Translations under genes and position numbers: made by a program | Shown here: positions 21,734 through 33,453 of the stretch, piece by piece | Layout: each line of letters starts with the position of its first letter | Position numbering within the stretch: position 1 is the first letter of the stretch | Assembly: GCF_003711395.1 (NCBI RefSeq) | Contig: NZ_PJRJ01000004.1 | Location: forward strand, 94,559-158,558 | Reading direction: 5' to 3' | DNA from: Acinetobacter sp. B51(2017) | GTDB taxonomy: Bacteria > Pseudomonadota > Gammaproteobacteria > Pseudomonadales > Moraxellaceae | Length of the DNA: 64,000 bases | The notes under the pieces: model-generated | Database searches by the model: none | The model's input: the letters and a program-made list of their open reading frames with translations, nothing else | What the model was told of the DNA's origin: nothing

Positions 21734-21998
21734 ATTGCTGTTTTAAGCAGCAAAACGTACTAATGAGATATAAAACCACGCCAGCTGGCATTTTTACAAC
21801 TTGAATCTCTTATATAAAGAATCAACTCTAAAACTCGCCAGCAATCTTCATACAAATCATGCTGCTTTATTATATATTTTTCTAAATTGTATTGATTTGC
21901 GTATATAGCCCAAAAAGCTTTGCCTGCGGGTATCATTTTTGTTGTAAAGTAATCGAGAATTACTATTGATTAAACATTTTTTGAGTACGCAGGTAATT

Positions 21999-22769
21999 AT
22001 GGCGCTTTCTAGTTTTGGTAAAATTCTGACTGTTTTAGACCTTTTTTCGGTATCTCGTCCGGTGATTAATGTCGATACGATCAGTGCAGAGCTTGGCCTA
22101 TCTAAACCCACCAGCTACCGCTATTTAAAAGAATTGGTTTCTGCCGAATTACTACAGCGTTTAAGCGGTACTTCGGGTGATTACACCTTAGGCTCTAAAA
22201 TTGCTGTGCTGGATTATATTTCTAGAACCACTGACCCTTTAGTACAAATTAGCATTCCATTTATTAAAGATATTGTCGAACGCACCGAGTTTTCATGTTT
22301 ACTGACGCATTTAAACTATGATTCATGTATTGATCTACATGATGAAGTATTTAAAAACATGAGCTTATTGTCTTATGGACGAGGTTGCCCACGTCCTGTC
22401 TATGTAGGTTCTTCACCTAAAGCTATCATTTCACATTTGCCTAAACAGCAAATTTTAGACTATTACCAACGCTTTTCTGCTCAACTGGCCGAAGTTCACT
22501 TTGCCCATAGTGAAGAAGAATTTTTAAGCTTAATGAAAAAAATTAAAAAACAGGGTTATTACTTTTCTAATGGTGAACTTGATCCCAATATTGCTGGTGT
22601 GTCAGTACCTGTAAAATTCTCGAGTAAAGAACCCCCGCTGGCTTTGACCTTGCTTGCGTCTAAGAATCGTTTTGAATTTGTAAATTTACAGAAATTAATC
22701 GAGATTTTACAAGAGAATGCCGCTTTAATTGAAAAGAAATTTATGGCGCTTGAACAAGAAAAGTCTTGA
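21999..22769 (+). CDS. IclR-family transcriptional regulator
   Basis: The protein has 256 residues. An N-terminal winged helix-turn-helix (about 1-65, with SAELGLSKPTSYRYLKEL) is followed by an IclR effector-binding domain (about 80-250). The ATG at 21999 is chosen over a TTG at 21966 because it starts right before the helix-turn-helix and has a GCAGG element upstream. The effector and targets are unknown. No catabolic operon adjoins it, so the regulated genes may be elsewhere. Confidence 0.88.
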   Translation: MALSSFGKILTVLDLFSVSRPVINVDTISAELGLSKPTSYRYLKELVSAELLQRLSGTSGDYTLGSKIAVLDYISRTTDPLVQISIPFIKDIVERTEFSCLLTHLNYDSCIDLHDEVFKNMSLLSYGRGCPRPVYVGSSPKAIISHLPKQQILDYYQRFSAQLAEVHFAHSEEEFLSLMKKIKKQGYYFSNGELDPNIAGVSVPVKFSSKEPPLALTLLASKNRFEFVNLQKLIEILQENAALIEKKFMALEQEKS

Positions 22770-22783
22770 GCACTTTATACTCC

Positions 22784-22810
22784 GCCCATGTTTAACATGG
22801 GCTTTTTTTT
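22784..22810 (+). terminator. Terminator after the IclR gene
   Basis: A nine-base-pair perfect stem GCCCATGTT/AACATGGGC around a single T (22784-22802), followed by a T-run. Confidence 0.88.
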
Positions 22811-22888
22811 GACAATTTTTCCACAGTTTAAGTAGCCAATCTCGCTACACTCAAATGACCTGATAACTATAAAGCGAAAGCGACCGTT

Positions 22889-24691
22889 ATGAATTTATGG
22901 CAACTGTTTCAAAAATTACGTCCCTTTGTACAGCCCTATAAATTATTGGTTATTGCCACTTTAGCTTTAACTTTTGTAGGTGCATTTACCGCACAGGTCA
23001 ATGCCTTGACCTTACAATATGCCGTCGATCAAATTAATGCTTTGCTAGAACAAGGTCTTGGCTTAGATGCCGGTTGGCATATTTTAATTACCATTTCTAT
23101 CATTTTACTCAGCAAAGAAATCATTAATGCTTTTGTGCAATTTGGGCAAAAATTTTATGGCGAAAAACTCAGAATCTTTGTTTCACAAGATTTAGCCCAA
23201 GGCATTATCGAGAAGTTTTTGACCTATCGTTTGGCTTTTTTTAACCAAGACAATAACCAAGCAGGCAAACTACAAACCCGTATTGACCGTGGTATTGGTT
23301 CACTGACCCGCTTAGTACAAATCTTTTTTATTGATATTTTACCGCTGTTTACCAGCGCCATTGTGGCACTCGGTTTAATGTACTATGCCAATTTTTATGT
23401 GGGACTGGTCGCAACCGCGATTGTGCCAATTTATTTTTGGCTGACCTATAAACAGGCACAAAAGTTAGGCAGTTGGCGACGTAATTTACGTGATGGTCGT
23501 GAGAAAAAAAGCCAAGGCATTTTAAGCATTATTAACTCGATTACCGTGATTAAATCTTTTAATCGCGAACAAATTGAAGCGGAAAAACAGCTGAGTTTAC
23601 AACGTGATTTAACCCAAAATCAGATGCATACTCGGCAAACCAGTTTTATTTTTGATGGTTTAAAAACCTTTATTGAGCAAATTGGCATTGTCCTGATCAT
23701 TATTTTAACCGCGTATTTCGTCCTCGATGGGCAAATGAGTATTGGCATGATTATGTATCATGTGTTGCTCTTTAATAACGTTTCAGCCCCAATTCGCTCG
23801 CTGCATCGCATTTATGATGAAGTCAATGATGCCATGATTTACTCGGAAAGCTTCTTTAAAATTTTAGAAGCGGATCATGAGATTGAGGCTAGTGGCGCAC
23901 AAAAACCACAGATTCATGGTGAGTTTAAACTTAGTAACGTCAATTTCTTCTACCCCAATGGTCACCATGCCTTAAAAGACATTTCGATGACCATTCAGCC
24001 CAACAAAATTACCGCTTTGGTGGGTTTATCTGGCGCAGGGAAATCAACCTTAATTAGCTTGCTGGATAAATTTTATCTGCCTAACGACGGCAGTATTCGC
24101 CTAGATGGTGTGGACTTAAACGATGTAGATACCCAATATTTACGTGATCAAATTGGTTTAGTGCTACAAAAAAACCATATTTTCCAAGGCTCTATTTTTG
24201 AAAATATCCGTTACGGTAAAATGAATGCCACAGATGAAGAAGTCTATTTGGCAGCAGAAAAAGCCTCAATCCATAGTCAAATTTTACAATTACCTGAGGG
24301 CTATGACAGTGACGCGTTAATGCTTTCTGGTGGTCAACAGCAGCGCATTGCCATTGCACGCATGTTTTTAAAAAATCCACCGATTATTTTTTTAGATGAA
24401 CCCACCGCAAGCCTTGACGCGATTGCCACAGAACAAATTAAGCAGAGCCTAGATGAGATCAAACAAGATCGGACTGTGATTATTATTTCACATAGTTTGT
24501 CGCAAATTATTGATGCCGATTATACCTATGTCATGCAAGAAGGTCGGATTGCTGAACACGGCGAACATGACCATTTGTACCATCAAGATGGGGTTTATAA
24601 AGAGATTTTTAATGCCATGGCCAAGAGTTTAAATATCGAAAAAATCGCCAAAACCTTTGAAGATGATAGCGAAGAAGAAACCCATAGCTAA
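22889..24691 (+). CDS. ABC transporter, fused membrane and ATP-binding domains
   Basis: The 600-residue half-transporter exporter has six membrane segments in residues 15-320. The nucleotide-binding domain has Walker A GLSGAGKS near residue 385, signature LSGGQQQRIAIAR near 478, Walker B IIFLDEPT and the H-loop SHSLS. It probably works as a homodimer exporting a lipid, peptide or drug; the substrate cannot be deduced. Its stop overlaps the convergent AlkB-like gene's stop by 4 bases. Confidence 0.92.
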   Translation: MNLWQLFQKLRPFVQPYKLLVIATLALTFVGAFTAQVNALTLQYAVDQINALLEQGLGLDAGWHILITISIILLSKEIINAFVQFGQKFYGEKLRIFVSQDLAQGIIEKFLTYRLAFFNQDNNQAGKLQTRIDRGIGSLTRLVQIFFIDILPLFTSAIVALGLMYYANFYVGLVATAIVPIYFWLTYKQAQKLGSWRRNLRDGREKKSQGILSIINSITVIKSFNREQIEAEKQLSLQRDLTQNQMHTRQTSFIFDGLKTFIEQIGIVLIIILTAYFVLDGQMSIGMIMYHVLLFNNVSAPIRSLHRIYDEVNDAMIYSESFFKILEADHEIEASGAQKPQIHGEFKLSNVNFFYPNGHHALKDISMTIQPNKITALVGLSGAGKSTLISLLDKFYLPNDGSIRLDGVDLNDVDTQYLRDQIGLVLQKNHIFQGSIFENIRYGKMNATDEEVYLAAEKASIHSQILQLPEGYDSDALMLSGGQQQRIAIARMFLKNPPIIFLDEPTASLDAIATEQIKQSLDEIKQDRTVIIISHSLSQIIDADYTYVMQEGRIAEHGEHDHLYHQDGVYKEIFNAMAKSLNIEKIAKTFEDDSEEETHS

Positions 24692-25272
24692 AGCACAAAT
24701 TGCCGAAAGGTCAGGTTAATGCGTGGTTCATGCACACGTAGCATTTTAGGAATTTGATGTTGCCAATGTTGCTGCGTTGTACCGCGCATCACAATTAACT
24801 GACCGCTATTTAACGCTAAACTGACTTTTTCTTGGCTCTGTTTATGGCGCAAATAAAATTTACGACTCGCTCCAAAACTCAAAGACGCAATTGTGGTTTC
24901 TGAGGCCAGCGACATATCATCATCGCTATGCCAACCCATACCTTCATTACCTGAGGGATAAAAATTGGCTAAACAGGAATTAAATTGGCTTTGGGTTAAC
25001 TGCTCAATATAGTGTTTGAGTTGCAACATTGCATCGGACCACGGTAGCGCAATCCGCTCGATCCCTGAATATTGATAGTTCTGCCCTGCATCGCCATACC
25101 ACACCACTAAGCGTTTAAGGACATGATGCTTGCCATAAATGCGCACTTCATCGGCTTGCCAAGGCAATTGATGCTGTAAATAGGCAAACCAATCGGCTGC
25201 ATCTTGTTGGCTAAAGATAGTGCCGTAATCTTCGACAATACCGTCATAGGGTAAATAATTTTTCAAGGTCAT
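24688..25272 (-). CDS. AlkB-like 2-oxoglutarate/Fe(II) dioxygenase
   Basis: The 194-residue protein carries the iron ligands of the AlkB superfamily: HxD in GWHSDDD near residue 115 and the distal His in HWQH near 172. 2-oxoglutarate-binding arginines lie in RINLTFR near the C-terminus. Members repair alkylated bases in DNA or RNA; this size resembles the AlkB/ALKBH2-3 type. The ATG at 25272 is chosen over the TTG one codon earlier. It is last in the uvrC-pgsA-alkB direction, and its 3' end overlaps the convergent ABC gene by 4 bases. Confidence 0.9.
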   Translation of the reverse strand: MTLKNYLPYDGIVEDYGTIFSQQDAADWFAYLQHQLPWQADEVRIYGKHHVLKRLVVWYGDAGQNYQYSGIERIALPWSDAMLQLKHYIEQLTQSQFNSCLANFYPSGNEGMGWHSDDDMSLASETTIASLSFGASRKFYLRHKQSQEKVSLALNSGQLIVMRGTTQQHWQHQIPKMLRVHEPRINLTFRQFVL

Positions 25273-25273
25273 C

Positions 25274-25297
25274 AAAAAAGCCCCTCAAGGAGGAGCT
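25274..25297 (-). terminator. Possible terminator after pgsA
   Basis: An imperfect eight-pair stem (25279-25297, one mismatch) followed on the minus strand by a run of T, immediately before the AlkB-like start. It also covers that gene's ribosome binding region, so it could affect translation instead. Confidence 0.4.
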
Positions 25298-25303
25298 TTT
25301 ATT

Positions 25304-25903
25304 TTACGGCTGTTTTAAGTATGGCCATGCTGCTTTTAAGTAAATAAACATCGACCACAGCGTTAAAATCACCGCGGTATACAGCAGTAAATACGCCAAG
25401 GTTTCAAGTGGTGGCCAATTAAGTAAAAAGACTGAAATCGCAATCATTTGGAATGCAGTTTTATATTTACCCACCGCAGACACCGCAACGCTAGTGCGCG
25501 CGCCTAGTTCCGCCATCCATTCACGTAAGGCAGATACGGTAATTTCACGCGAGATAATCACAATCGCCGCAAATGCCATCGAAATCGTCGGTTGCCATTG
25601 CACCAAGACAATTAAAGCAGCCGCAACCATCAATTTATCAGCTACAGGGTCTAAAAAGCGTCCAAAAGCCGATGTTTGGTTTAAAGTACGTGCTAAATAG
25701 CCATCAAACCAATCGGTGACTGCTGCAATGACAAAAATTGCGGTCAGTACAATATGGCGCGTCATGCTACCGTCATGACCATCAACCCCCACTGCCGGCG
25801 GCCAATACGCCACCAACAAAAATACGGGTATTAACGCGATACGCGCTAAGGTCAAGATATTAGGAATATTCAGGATACGACCTGTTGTCATAGACACCGC
25901 CAA
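25304..25903 (-). CDS. pgsA: CDP-diacylglycerol-glycerol-3-phosphate 3-phosphatidyltransferase
   Basis: The 199-residue inner-membrane enzyme makes phosphatidylglycerophosphate, the precursor of phosphatidylglycerol. The CDP-alcohol phosphatidyltransferase motif DWFDGYLAR...GRFLDPVADK (D-G-x2-A-R-x8-G-x3-D-x3-D) lies near residues 63-90. About five membrane segments are visible. The start is either TTG at 25903, with GGGAAG upstream, or ATG at 25891. The neighbour uvrC is upstream on the same strand, a common pairing in gammaproteobacteria. Confidence 0.95.
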   Translation of the reverse strand: MAVSMTTGRILNIPNILTLARIALIPVFLLVAYWPPAVGVDGHDGSMTRHIVLTAIFVIAAVTDWFDGYLARTLNQTSAFGRFLDPVADKLMVAAALIVLVQWQPTISMAFAAIVIISREITVSALREWMAELGARTSVAVSAVGKYKTAFQMIAISVFLLNWPPLETLAYLLLYTAVILTLWSMFIYLKAAWPYLKQP

Positions 25904-26031
25904 CGCTTCCCCATGCTGTAGATCAAACCAGCCAATGATTTTGGTTTTTTCGTGTGAATAGCGCCACTTTATACGAAATGCCCCACAGTGTCACTAGCTG
26001 TAACCATCAGCACAGGTCAAGCACCTTGGCT

Positions 26032-27837
26032 TTATTCGTGTAACACCTTATAAATTGTGCGCGCCATCACAGCACCTAAACCTGGCACCAAACTTAAATC
26101 TTTTTCCGAGGCTTTCAGTACGCCTTGAATACCCCCAAAATGGGTGAGTAAATCACGGCGGCGTTTTGGCCCTAAACCAGGAATGGCTTCAAGCACCGAT
26201 GAACTACGACGTTTATCGCGTTTGGCACGATGCTTGGTAATGGCAAAGCGGTGCGCTTCATCGCGTACCTGCTGAATGAGGTGCAGTGCTTTATGATCTT
26301 CAGGCAACTGTACTTTACGCCCATCGGTAAAATGTAAGGTTTCTAAACCCGGTTTACGCCCTTCGCCTTTGGAGACTCCCACCAAAAAAGCCTGCTCAGT
26401 GAGGCCTAAATCCTGCATCACCTGCATCGCCATATTCAGCTGCCCTTTACCACCATCAATCAAGAGTAAATCCGGCAACATATGCTTGCTATAACGACGG
26501 GTTAAGGCTTGGCGCATCGCGGCATAATCATCGCCTTCGGTAATATCGTCGATGCTAAATTGACGATAATCGCGTTTTCGCATACCGCCACTGTCAAACA
26601 CCACACACGAAGCAATGGTCGCTTCACCCATAGTATGCGAAATATCAAAGCATTCGATACGGTCTATAGGCCGCTCAAGTACTTGTTCGAGTTGATGAAA
26701 ACGTTCATTCAGTTCTAAATGATTGGCTAACTGACCTTTAATCGCATGTTGCACATTCATCTGTGCTAACTCTTGCCATTCGGCACGGGTTTCTCGCACT
26801 TTATGTTTAATTTGAATTTTTTTCTCAAACTGCTGCGTTAAAGCTTGCTCAAGTTGTTTTTGGTCTGGTAATGCCACATTGACAATCAATTCACTGGGTA
26901 CTTCATCTGCCACCTGAAAGTAAAAATTAGCGATAAAGTCATTTAGCATTTGCCCTAAATCATCGCCTTGCATATCGGGGAAATAGCTTTTGCCACCCAA
27001 CATTTTGCCATTACGCACATGCATAATTTGCACGCAAGTCACACCGGCCTGATAGGCAATCGCTAAAATATCTGCTTCACCTTTGATTTTATAAATCGCT
27101 TGATTGGCTTGTACGTCACGCAGCAAGGCCAAACGATCACGATAAAACACCGCTTTTTCAAACTCTAAACTTTCCGCTGCCGCTTCCATTTTGCCAATCA
27201 ATTCTTGATTCAGCTCTTTGGTGTCGCCTTGTAAAAAGCGTAACGAGTTCGCCACATCTTGTTGATAATCTTCCGGCGAAATTAGCCCGACACAGGGCCC
27301 ACTACAGCGTTTAATTTGGTATTGCAAACATGGGCGTTTACGCTGGGCAAAATAGCTATTTTCACATTGGCGTACATTAAATAATTTTTGTAACACTAAC
27401 AGCGTATCTTTGGCATTGGCAGCACTTGGATAAGGGCCAAAGAATTTCCCTGCTTGATGTTTGCCTTTCCCGCGCCCACTGGCAATGCGTGGATAAGGTT
27501 TATCTGCCGAAACATAGATATACACATAAGATTTATCATCGCGCAGCATAATGTTATATGGCGGACGATGTAGCTTAATTAAATTTTGCTCGAGCAATAA
27601 AGCTTCGGTTTCCGAGCGCACCACCAAAGTTTCAATATCATAAATCCGCGCCACCAACGCTTGAGTTTTTGGATGCTCAATGGTTTTGACGAAATAACTC
27701 GAAACACGATTTTTAAGATTTTTGGCTTTACCCACATACAACAGTTCACCGTCTTTACCCAACATGCGATACACCCCCGGCAAGGTAGTCATGTTGGCTA
27801 AGATTTTTTCGATATGAGGACGCGCATTTTCGTTCAC
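26032..27837 (-). CDS. uvrC: Excinuclease ABC subunit C
   Basis: This 601-residue nuclease makes both incisions in nucleotide excision repair. A GIY-YIG domain near the N-terminus contains LPGVYRMLG and [17 protein letters not shown] motif follows at about 200-235. The C-terminal RNase H-like nuclease has [11 protein letters not shown] and [11 protein letters not shown], and tandem helix-hairpin-helix motifs end the protein. The GTG at 27837 matches the usual family N-terminus (NENARPHI). An upstream ATG at 27870 would add 11 residues. Confidence 0.96.
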   Translation of the reverse strand: MNENARPHIEKILANMTTLPGVYRMLGKDGELLYVGKAKNLKNRVSSYFVKTIEHPKTQALVARIYDIETLVVRSETEALLLEQNLIKLHRPPYNIMLRDDKSYVYIYVSADKPYPRIASGRGKGKHQAGKFFGPYPSAANAKDTLLVLQKLFNVRQCENSYFAQRKRPCLQYQIKRCSGPCVGLISPEDYQQDVANSLRFLQGDTKELNQELIGKMEAAAESLEFEKAVFYRDRLALLRDVQANQAIYKIKGEADILAIAYQAGVTCVQIMHVRNGKMLGGKSYFPDMQGDDLGQMLNDFIANFYFQVADEVPSELIVNVALPDQKQLEQALTQQFEKKIQIKHKVRETRAEWQELAQMNVQHAIKGQLANHLELNERFHQLEQVLERPIDRIECFDISHTMGEATIASCVVFDSGGMRKRDYRQFSIDDITEGDDYAAMRQALTRRYSKHMLPDLLLIDGGKGQLNMAMQVMQDLGLTEQAFLVGVSKGEGRKPGLETLHFTDGRKVQLPEDHKALHLIQQVRDEAHRFAITKHRAKRDKRRSSSVLEAIPGLGPKRRRDLLTHFGGIQGVLKASEKDLSLVPGLGAVMARTIYKVLHE

Positions 27838-28021
27838 AGTGAACCTATGACTAGCAATATTTACCCTCATAATGTGATGGTTAAATCCTTATTTTCAAGC
27901 AGCTTTATGTAGTGGATTAATAGCCGCACAGTCGTTTTTAGCAATAAGGTCATCATTAAAACGTATGCCTTGGCTGCTGCATTTTTGTTATGCTGCAGTC
28001 CTGCTTTAGGGAACTCATGTT

Positions 28022-29068
28022 ATGACGCAATCTTCGCATGCCATGCATATTATTCAGCCGGCTACATCTAGTCATAGTCTGTCAGAAAAAGACCGTTTAA
28101 TTGGTAAACCACGTTTTCATTTTGAGCCGACCGAGGTGATGCAAAAATTGCGTCAGCGCATCATTGGCCAAGATGCTGCGCTCAATGAAATCGAAAAAAT
28201 GCTGCATGTGGTGAAAGCCGATTTTTCTAATCCTGAACGCCCTTTATCGGTGACTTTAATGCTTGGCCCAACCGGTGTAGGTAAAACTGAAACCGTGCGT
28301 TTAATCAGTGAAGCAATTTATGGCCGTGCCGATGCCTTTTGCCGGATTGATATGAATACCTTAGCGCAAGAGCATTATGCAGCAGCACTCACCGGTGCAC
28401 CGCCCGGCTATGTGGGGTCTAAAGAAGGTCATAGCTTATTTGATGAAACAGCGATTGCAGGCTCACATACTCGCCCCGGGATTATGCTGTTTGATGAGCT
28501 AGAAAAAGCCTCGACTGAAGTGTTACGTGGCTTAATGAATGTATTAGATACCGGAAAACTGACCTTAACCGCGGGCACAAAGACGATTGATTTTCGCAAT
28601 TGCATGATCTTTATGACCAGTAATGTCGGTGCACAGGCGGCGCAGCAATATCTCGATAAGCTGAATTTCTTGCCTAAAAAAATGCAGGATCTGTGTTTAA
28701 AACGCGTACCTACACAAACCATTATAGAAAAAGTCATGCAGCGTAAGTTTGATCCTGAGTTTTTAAACCGTATTGATCGTACTTTGCATTATTTACCGGT
28801 ACAAAATGATGCCTTACCGCAATTGGTCGAGATTGAACTTGGCAAACTTAATCAGCGTTTACAACATCAAAAACGCCAAGTCCGCTTAACCGATGCAGCC
28901 AAAGCGCATTTTTATCAAGATCATGATATTCGTTATGGCGCGCGGCATTTAGGTCGTAAAATCCGCACCGAACTTGAACCGGTATTGGCTTTATATTTTC
29001 TACAGCATCCTGAAGTCTTGGAGCTGCAACTGGATTACCAAAACGGTCATTTTCAAGTGCAGGCTTAA
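28022..29068 (+). CDS. Single-ring ClpA/ClpB-D2-type AAA+ ATPase
   Basis: The 348-residue protein corresponds only to the second (D2) AAA+ module of ClpA/ClpB. Walker A GPTGVGKT lies at residues 82-89, the substrate-gripping pore loop GYVG at 129-132, Walker B IMLFDELEKA at 154-163, sensor 1 TSNVG near 202 and the sensor 2 GARHLGR near 317. The Clp N-domain, D1 ring and ClpB middle domain are absent, and no IGF/LGF ClpP-docking loop is evident. It is therefore probably a stand-alone unfoldase. It ends at a terminator shared with the convergent LprI-like gene. Confidence 0.85.
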   Translation: MTQSSHAMHIIQPATSSHSLSEKDRLIGKPRFHFEPTEVMQKLRQRIIGQDAALNEIEKMLHVVKADFSNPERPLSVTLMLGPTGVGKTETVRLISEAIYGRADAFCRIDMNTLAQEHYAAALTGAPPGYVGSKEGHSLFDETAIAGSHTRPGIMLFDELEKASTEVLRGLMNVLDTGKLTLTAGTKTIDFRNCMIFMTSNVGAQAAQQYLDKLNFLPKKMQDLCLKRVPTQTIIEKVMQRKFDPEFLNRIDRTLHYLPVQNDALPQLVEIELGKLNQRLQHQKRQVRLTDAAKAHFYQDHDIRYGARHLGRKIRTELEPVLALYFLQHPEVLELQLDYQNGHFQVQA

Positions 29069-29074
29069 AATATA

Positions 29075-29100
29075 AAAAACCACGCTACAGCGTGGTTTTT
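29075..29100. terminator. Bidirectional terminator
   Basis: A 12-bp perfect stem AAAAACCACGCT/AGCGTGGTTTTT with a two-base loop, between two convergent genes. Confidence 0.9.
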
Positions 29101-29102
29101 AG

Positions 29103-29489
29103 TTATTGGCATTCGGCTTCTGTAGAGGCTAAATTACAATTCTTTAAATAGTTTAATTCTTTGATTCGTACTTTGGTTTTTTCAGTTAAACACTGCGTCA
29201 CCAGTTGTGAGTAAATCGAACCACCTTTATAGCCACTCGCGATTAACTCACAGTCTTTTTCTTTATAGGTCACCCAGCCACGCTGTGCAGCCACCAACAA
29301 CTTTTTATCTGCTTTGTCTAAGCTTTTGGCATAGCTGTTATAAATTTGATTCAGCTGTTGATCAGCCTGTTTATATTGTTTAGCCAAACACAGATTAATA
29401 TCGGTTTGTGTCGCTTGATCTGTACAGTTTGCCATTGTATGAGTACTCAGCAGTGCGCCTGCCAATACTACTAAATATGCGAATTTCAT
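29103..29489 (-). CDS. LprI-like (DUF1311) exported protein
   Basis: The 128-residue protein has a signal peptide (about 1-20, ending STHTMA) and a DUF1311/LprI domain. Conserved features are six cysteines, the DINLCLAKQYKQADQQLNQIY helix region and RGWVTYKEKDCE. Relatives include lysozyme inhibitors of the periplasm, but activity cannot be inferred from sequence alone. A second member of the family lies at 47404-47748. Confidence 0.82.
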   Translation of the reverse strand: MKFAYLVVLAGALLSTHTMANCTDQATQTDINLCLAKQYKQADQQLNQIYNSYAKSLDKADKKLLVAAQRGWVTYKEKDCELIASGYKGGSIYSQLVTQCLTEKTKVRIKELNYLKNCNLASTEAECQ

Positions 29490-30016
29490 CCATCTCCCCC
29501 CAAGTTAAATATTGCATTCTAAAGTTAAATTTTCGCACGAAACAATCTTTTTATCTCTCATTCTGAAAGATCTCTCTTCGCGCTGCTTTAGATACTCACA
29601 GCACCCCCTTTTTTAGCCAGAATTTACTGCCTAAATAGGCTATAAACTGTGGTTAAGCCGCAGTTGCTTCAGCTTACCTATCTCTTGCTATTGACCATAT
29701 TGACTAAAAGCTAAGACAAAATCACTTGCAAAAATTACAATTCTTGCTTAAATCTAAGTTGCTTTAAACAGCAAAAAGTTAAATAGAAACAGCTGCTTTA
29801 AAATTTTATGCCACAAAGCATTACAAAATCCCTATATAAGCTTGCAGCGAAACTCTAGATAAATAGATGACCCTCGCGTCACGGCAAGATGCAACTTGTG
29901 ATGTTTTTTTAACATAAAGTTATCGTAAGATGAGGCAGGTTTGATGTGCGCAGGAATATACGCACACACTTCACAACATTAACGTAAAAAGTCCTCCAGA
30001 ATAAAGGAGATCAGGC
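29490..30016. other. 527-base intergenic region upstream of fadB
   Basis: No gene of reasonable length or codon use is visible. The region is AT-rich. It holds a short inverted repeat TGTGCG-N10-CGCACA at 29945-29966, about 50 bases before the fadB start, which may be an operator. An AAGGAG ribosome binding site precedes fadB at 30004-30009. Confidence 0.5.
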
Positions 30017-32170
30017 ATGATCCACGCTGGCAATGCCATTACCGTCCAAATGCTTACGGACGGAATTGCAGAATTCCGCTTTGACTTACAAGGTGAGTCG
30101 GTCAACAAATTTAACCGTGTAACTATCGATGACTTTCAAGCTGCAATTGATGCTGTAAAAGCAGACAGCAGCGTGAAAGGTCTGATTGTGACCTCAGGTA
30201 AATCCACATTTATTGTGGGTGCTGATATCACTGAATTTGGAACCACCTTTGCCGCAGGCGAAGATGCAATTGTGGAGTGGGTGCTAGCACTACATAACAC
30301 GTTTAATGCATTTGAAGATTTAGACATCCCGAAAGTGGCTGCCATTAATGGCGTGGCTTTAGGTGGTGGTTTTGAAATGTGCTTGGTGTGTGACTACCGT
30401 GTGATGTCAGACAAAGCACAAGTCGGCTTACCTGAAGTGAAACTCGGCTTAATTCCAGGCTTTGGCGGCACAGTACGTTTAAGCCGCGTGATTGGTGTGG
30501 ATAACGCTGTAGAGTGGATTGCGACTTCAGCCCCACGTAAAGGCGCAGCAGCACTGAAAGAAGGTGCAGTCGATGCTGTCGTTGCTCACGACCAACTGCA
30601 AGACGCAGCGATTGACTTAGTCAAGCAAGCGATTGCAGGTCGTTTAGACTGGAAAGCGAAACGTCAAGAAAAATTAGAGCCGGTAAAATTAAACGCGATT
30701 GAGCAAATCATGGCGTTTAACTCAGCTAAAGGCGTAGTGTTTGCTAAAGCAAAACCTGCACAGTACCCTGCACCAAAACTGCTACTTGATTCTTTAGAAA
30801 AAGGCGCAAGTTTTGGCCGTGCTGAAGCCTTAGCTGAAGAAGCCAAAGCCTTCGCTAAAGCTGCGGTTACACCACAATCTGAAGCGCTGATTGGTTTGTT
30901 CTTAAACGACCAAGTCGTGAAGAAAACCTCGAAGAAATACGAAAAAGGCGCGCATGAAGTTAAGCAAGCAGCTGTAATTGGCGCAGGCATCATGGGTGGC
31001 GGTATTGCCTTCCAAGCAGCCAGCAAAGGCACACCCATTATCATGAAAGATATTGGCAATGCGCAGCTGGCTTTAGGTATGGATGAAGCCAACAAGCTGT
31101 TAACCAAGCAAGTTGAACGCAAAAAAATGAAGCCTGCGCAAATGGGCGAAACTTTAGCGCGTATCCGTCCAACGTTAGGCTACGACGAATTTAAAGAAGT
31201 GGATATTGTGATTGAAGCGGTCACAGAAAATCCAAAAATTAAAGACATCGTATTACGTGAAACTGAAAGCAAAGTTGGTCCAAATACCATTATTGCGTCA
31301 AACACTTCAACGATTTCAATTACGCGCTTAGCTGAAGGCTTAGAACGTCCTGAAAACTTTGTCGGTATGCACTTCTTTAACCCAGTGCCACTGATGCCAT
31401 TGGTAGAAGTCATTCGTGGTGAAAAAACCTCAGCTGAAGCGATTGCAACCACTGTTGTACTGGCACAAAAAATGGGTAAAACCCCAATTGTGGTCAATGA
31501 CTGCCCGGGCTTCTTAGTGAACCGCGTATTGTTCCCGTACTTTGGCGCGTTTGACCAATTAATCCGTGACGGTGCAGATTTCCAACAAATCGACAAAGTC
31601 ATGTCAGGTTTTGGTTGGCCAATGGGCCCTGCTTATCTCATGGACGTTGTCGGGATTGATACCGGCGTACACGGCGCAGAAGTGATGGCAGAAGGCTTCC
31701 CTGACCGCATGAAACTTGATTTCAAAGGCGCAATTGAACTGATGTATGAAGCGAAGCGTTTAGGTCAAAAGAACGATGTTGGTTTCTACAAATACCAACT
31801 CGATAAAAAAGGCAAAAAAGCCAAAACCGTTGACCCAACTGCATATGACGTGATTGCACCAAGCGTGACTGGTGAAAAACGCGAGTTTGATGCCAACGAA
31901 ATTATTGACCGTATGATGATTACCTTTTGCAACGAAACTGTCCGTTGCTTAGAAGACAACATCGTCGCAACCCCTGCTGAAGCGGATATGGCGATGATTA
32001 TGGGCGTTGGCTTCCCTGCATTCCGCGGTGGTCCATGTCGTTATATCGACCAAACAGGTGTGGCTGAATACGTGGCACTTTGCGACAAATATGCACACTT
32101 AGGTAAAGGCTACGAAGCGCCACAAATGCTGCGCGACATGGCTGCTAATAACAAGAAATTTTACGGTTAA
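30017..32170 (+). CDS. fadB: Fatty acid oxidation complex alpha subunit FadB
   Basis: The 717-residue multifunctional enzyme of beta-oxidation has an N-terminal enoyl-CoA hydratase/isomerase domain (1-190), with [11 protein letters not shown] near residue 113 and the oxyanion-hole region [10 protein letters not shown]. The 3-hydroxyacyl-CoA dehydrogenase part begins with the NAD-binding [17 protein letters not shown] near residue 322. The catalytic His lies in [15 protein letters not shown]. Together with fadA, 12 bases downstream, it forms the alpha2-beta2 complex. Confidence 0.97.
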   Translation: MIHAGNAITVQMLTDGIAEFRFDLQGESVNKFNRVTIDDFQAAIDAVKADSSVKGLIVTSGKSTFIVGADITEFGTTFAAGEDAIVEWVLALHNTFNAFEDLDIPKVAAINGVALGGGFEMCLVCDYRVMSDKAQVGLPEVKLGLIPGFGGTVRLSRVIGVDNAVEWIATSAPRKGAAALKEGAVDAVVAHDQLQDAAIDLVKQAIAGRLDWKAKRQEKLEPVKLNAIEQIMAFNSAKGVVFAKAKPAQYPAPKLLLDSLEKGASFGRAEALAEEAKAFAKAAVTPQSEALIGLFLNDQVVKKTSKKYEKGAHEVKQAAVIGAGIMGGGIAFQAASKGTPIIMKDIGNAQLALGMDEANKLLTKQVERKKMKPAQMGETLARIRPTLGYDEFKEVDIVIEAVTENPKIKDIVLRETESKVGPNTIIASNTSTISITRLAEGLERPENFVGMHFFNPVPLMPLVEVIRGEKTSAEAIATTVVLAQKMGKTPIVVNDCPGFLVNRVLFPYFGAFDQLIRDGADFQQIDKVMSGFGWPMGPAYLMDVVGIDTGVHGAEVMAEGFPDRMKLDFKGAIELMYEAKRLGQKNDVGFYKYQLDKKGKKAKTVDPTAYDVIAPSVTGEKREFDANEIIDRMMITFCNETVRCLEDNIVATPAEADMAMIMGVGFPAFRGGPCRYIDQTGVAEYVALCDKYAHLGKGYEAPQMLRDMAANNKKFYG

Positions 32171-33352
<1,182 letters not shown>

Positions 33353-33370
33353 GTTATAAAGACTTAACAC

Positions 33371-33402
33371 AATCCCTCGCTTTATGCGGGGGATTGTTTT
33401 TT
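33371..33402 (+). terminator. Terminator after fadA
   Basis: AATCCCTCGC (33371-33380), loop TTTAT, GCGGGGGATT (33386-33395), with one G-U pair, followed by T7. It separates the fad operon from the RT island. Confidence 0.92.
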
Positions 33403-33443
33403 AAAATCAAATATATATTGAATTTATAGATGCTTTTATATAC

Positions 33444-33449
33444 TATAAT
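33444..33449 (+). promoter_or_regulatory. -10 element of the proposed ncRNA promoter
   Basis: A perfect TATAAT in an AT-rich stretch. Transcription would start near 33455, exactly where the first perfect hairpin of the structured region begins. A good -35 at ideal spacing is not evident; TTGAAT at 33418 is 20 bases away. Confidence 0.5.
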
Positions 33450-33453
33450 TATG

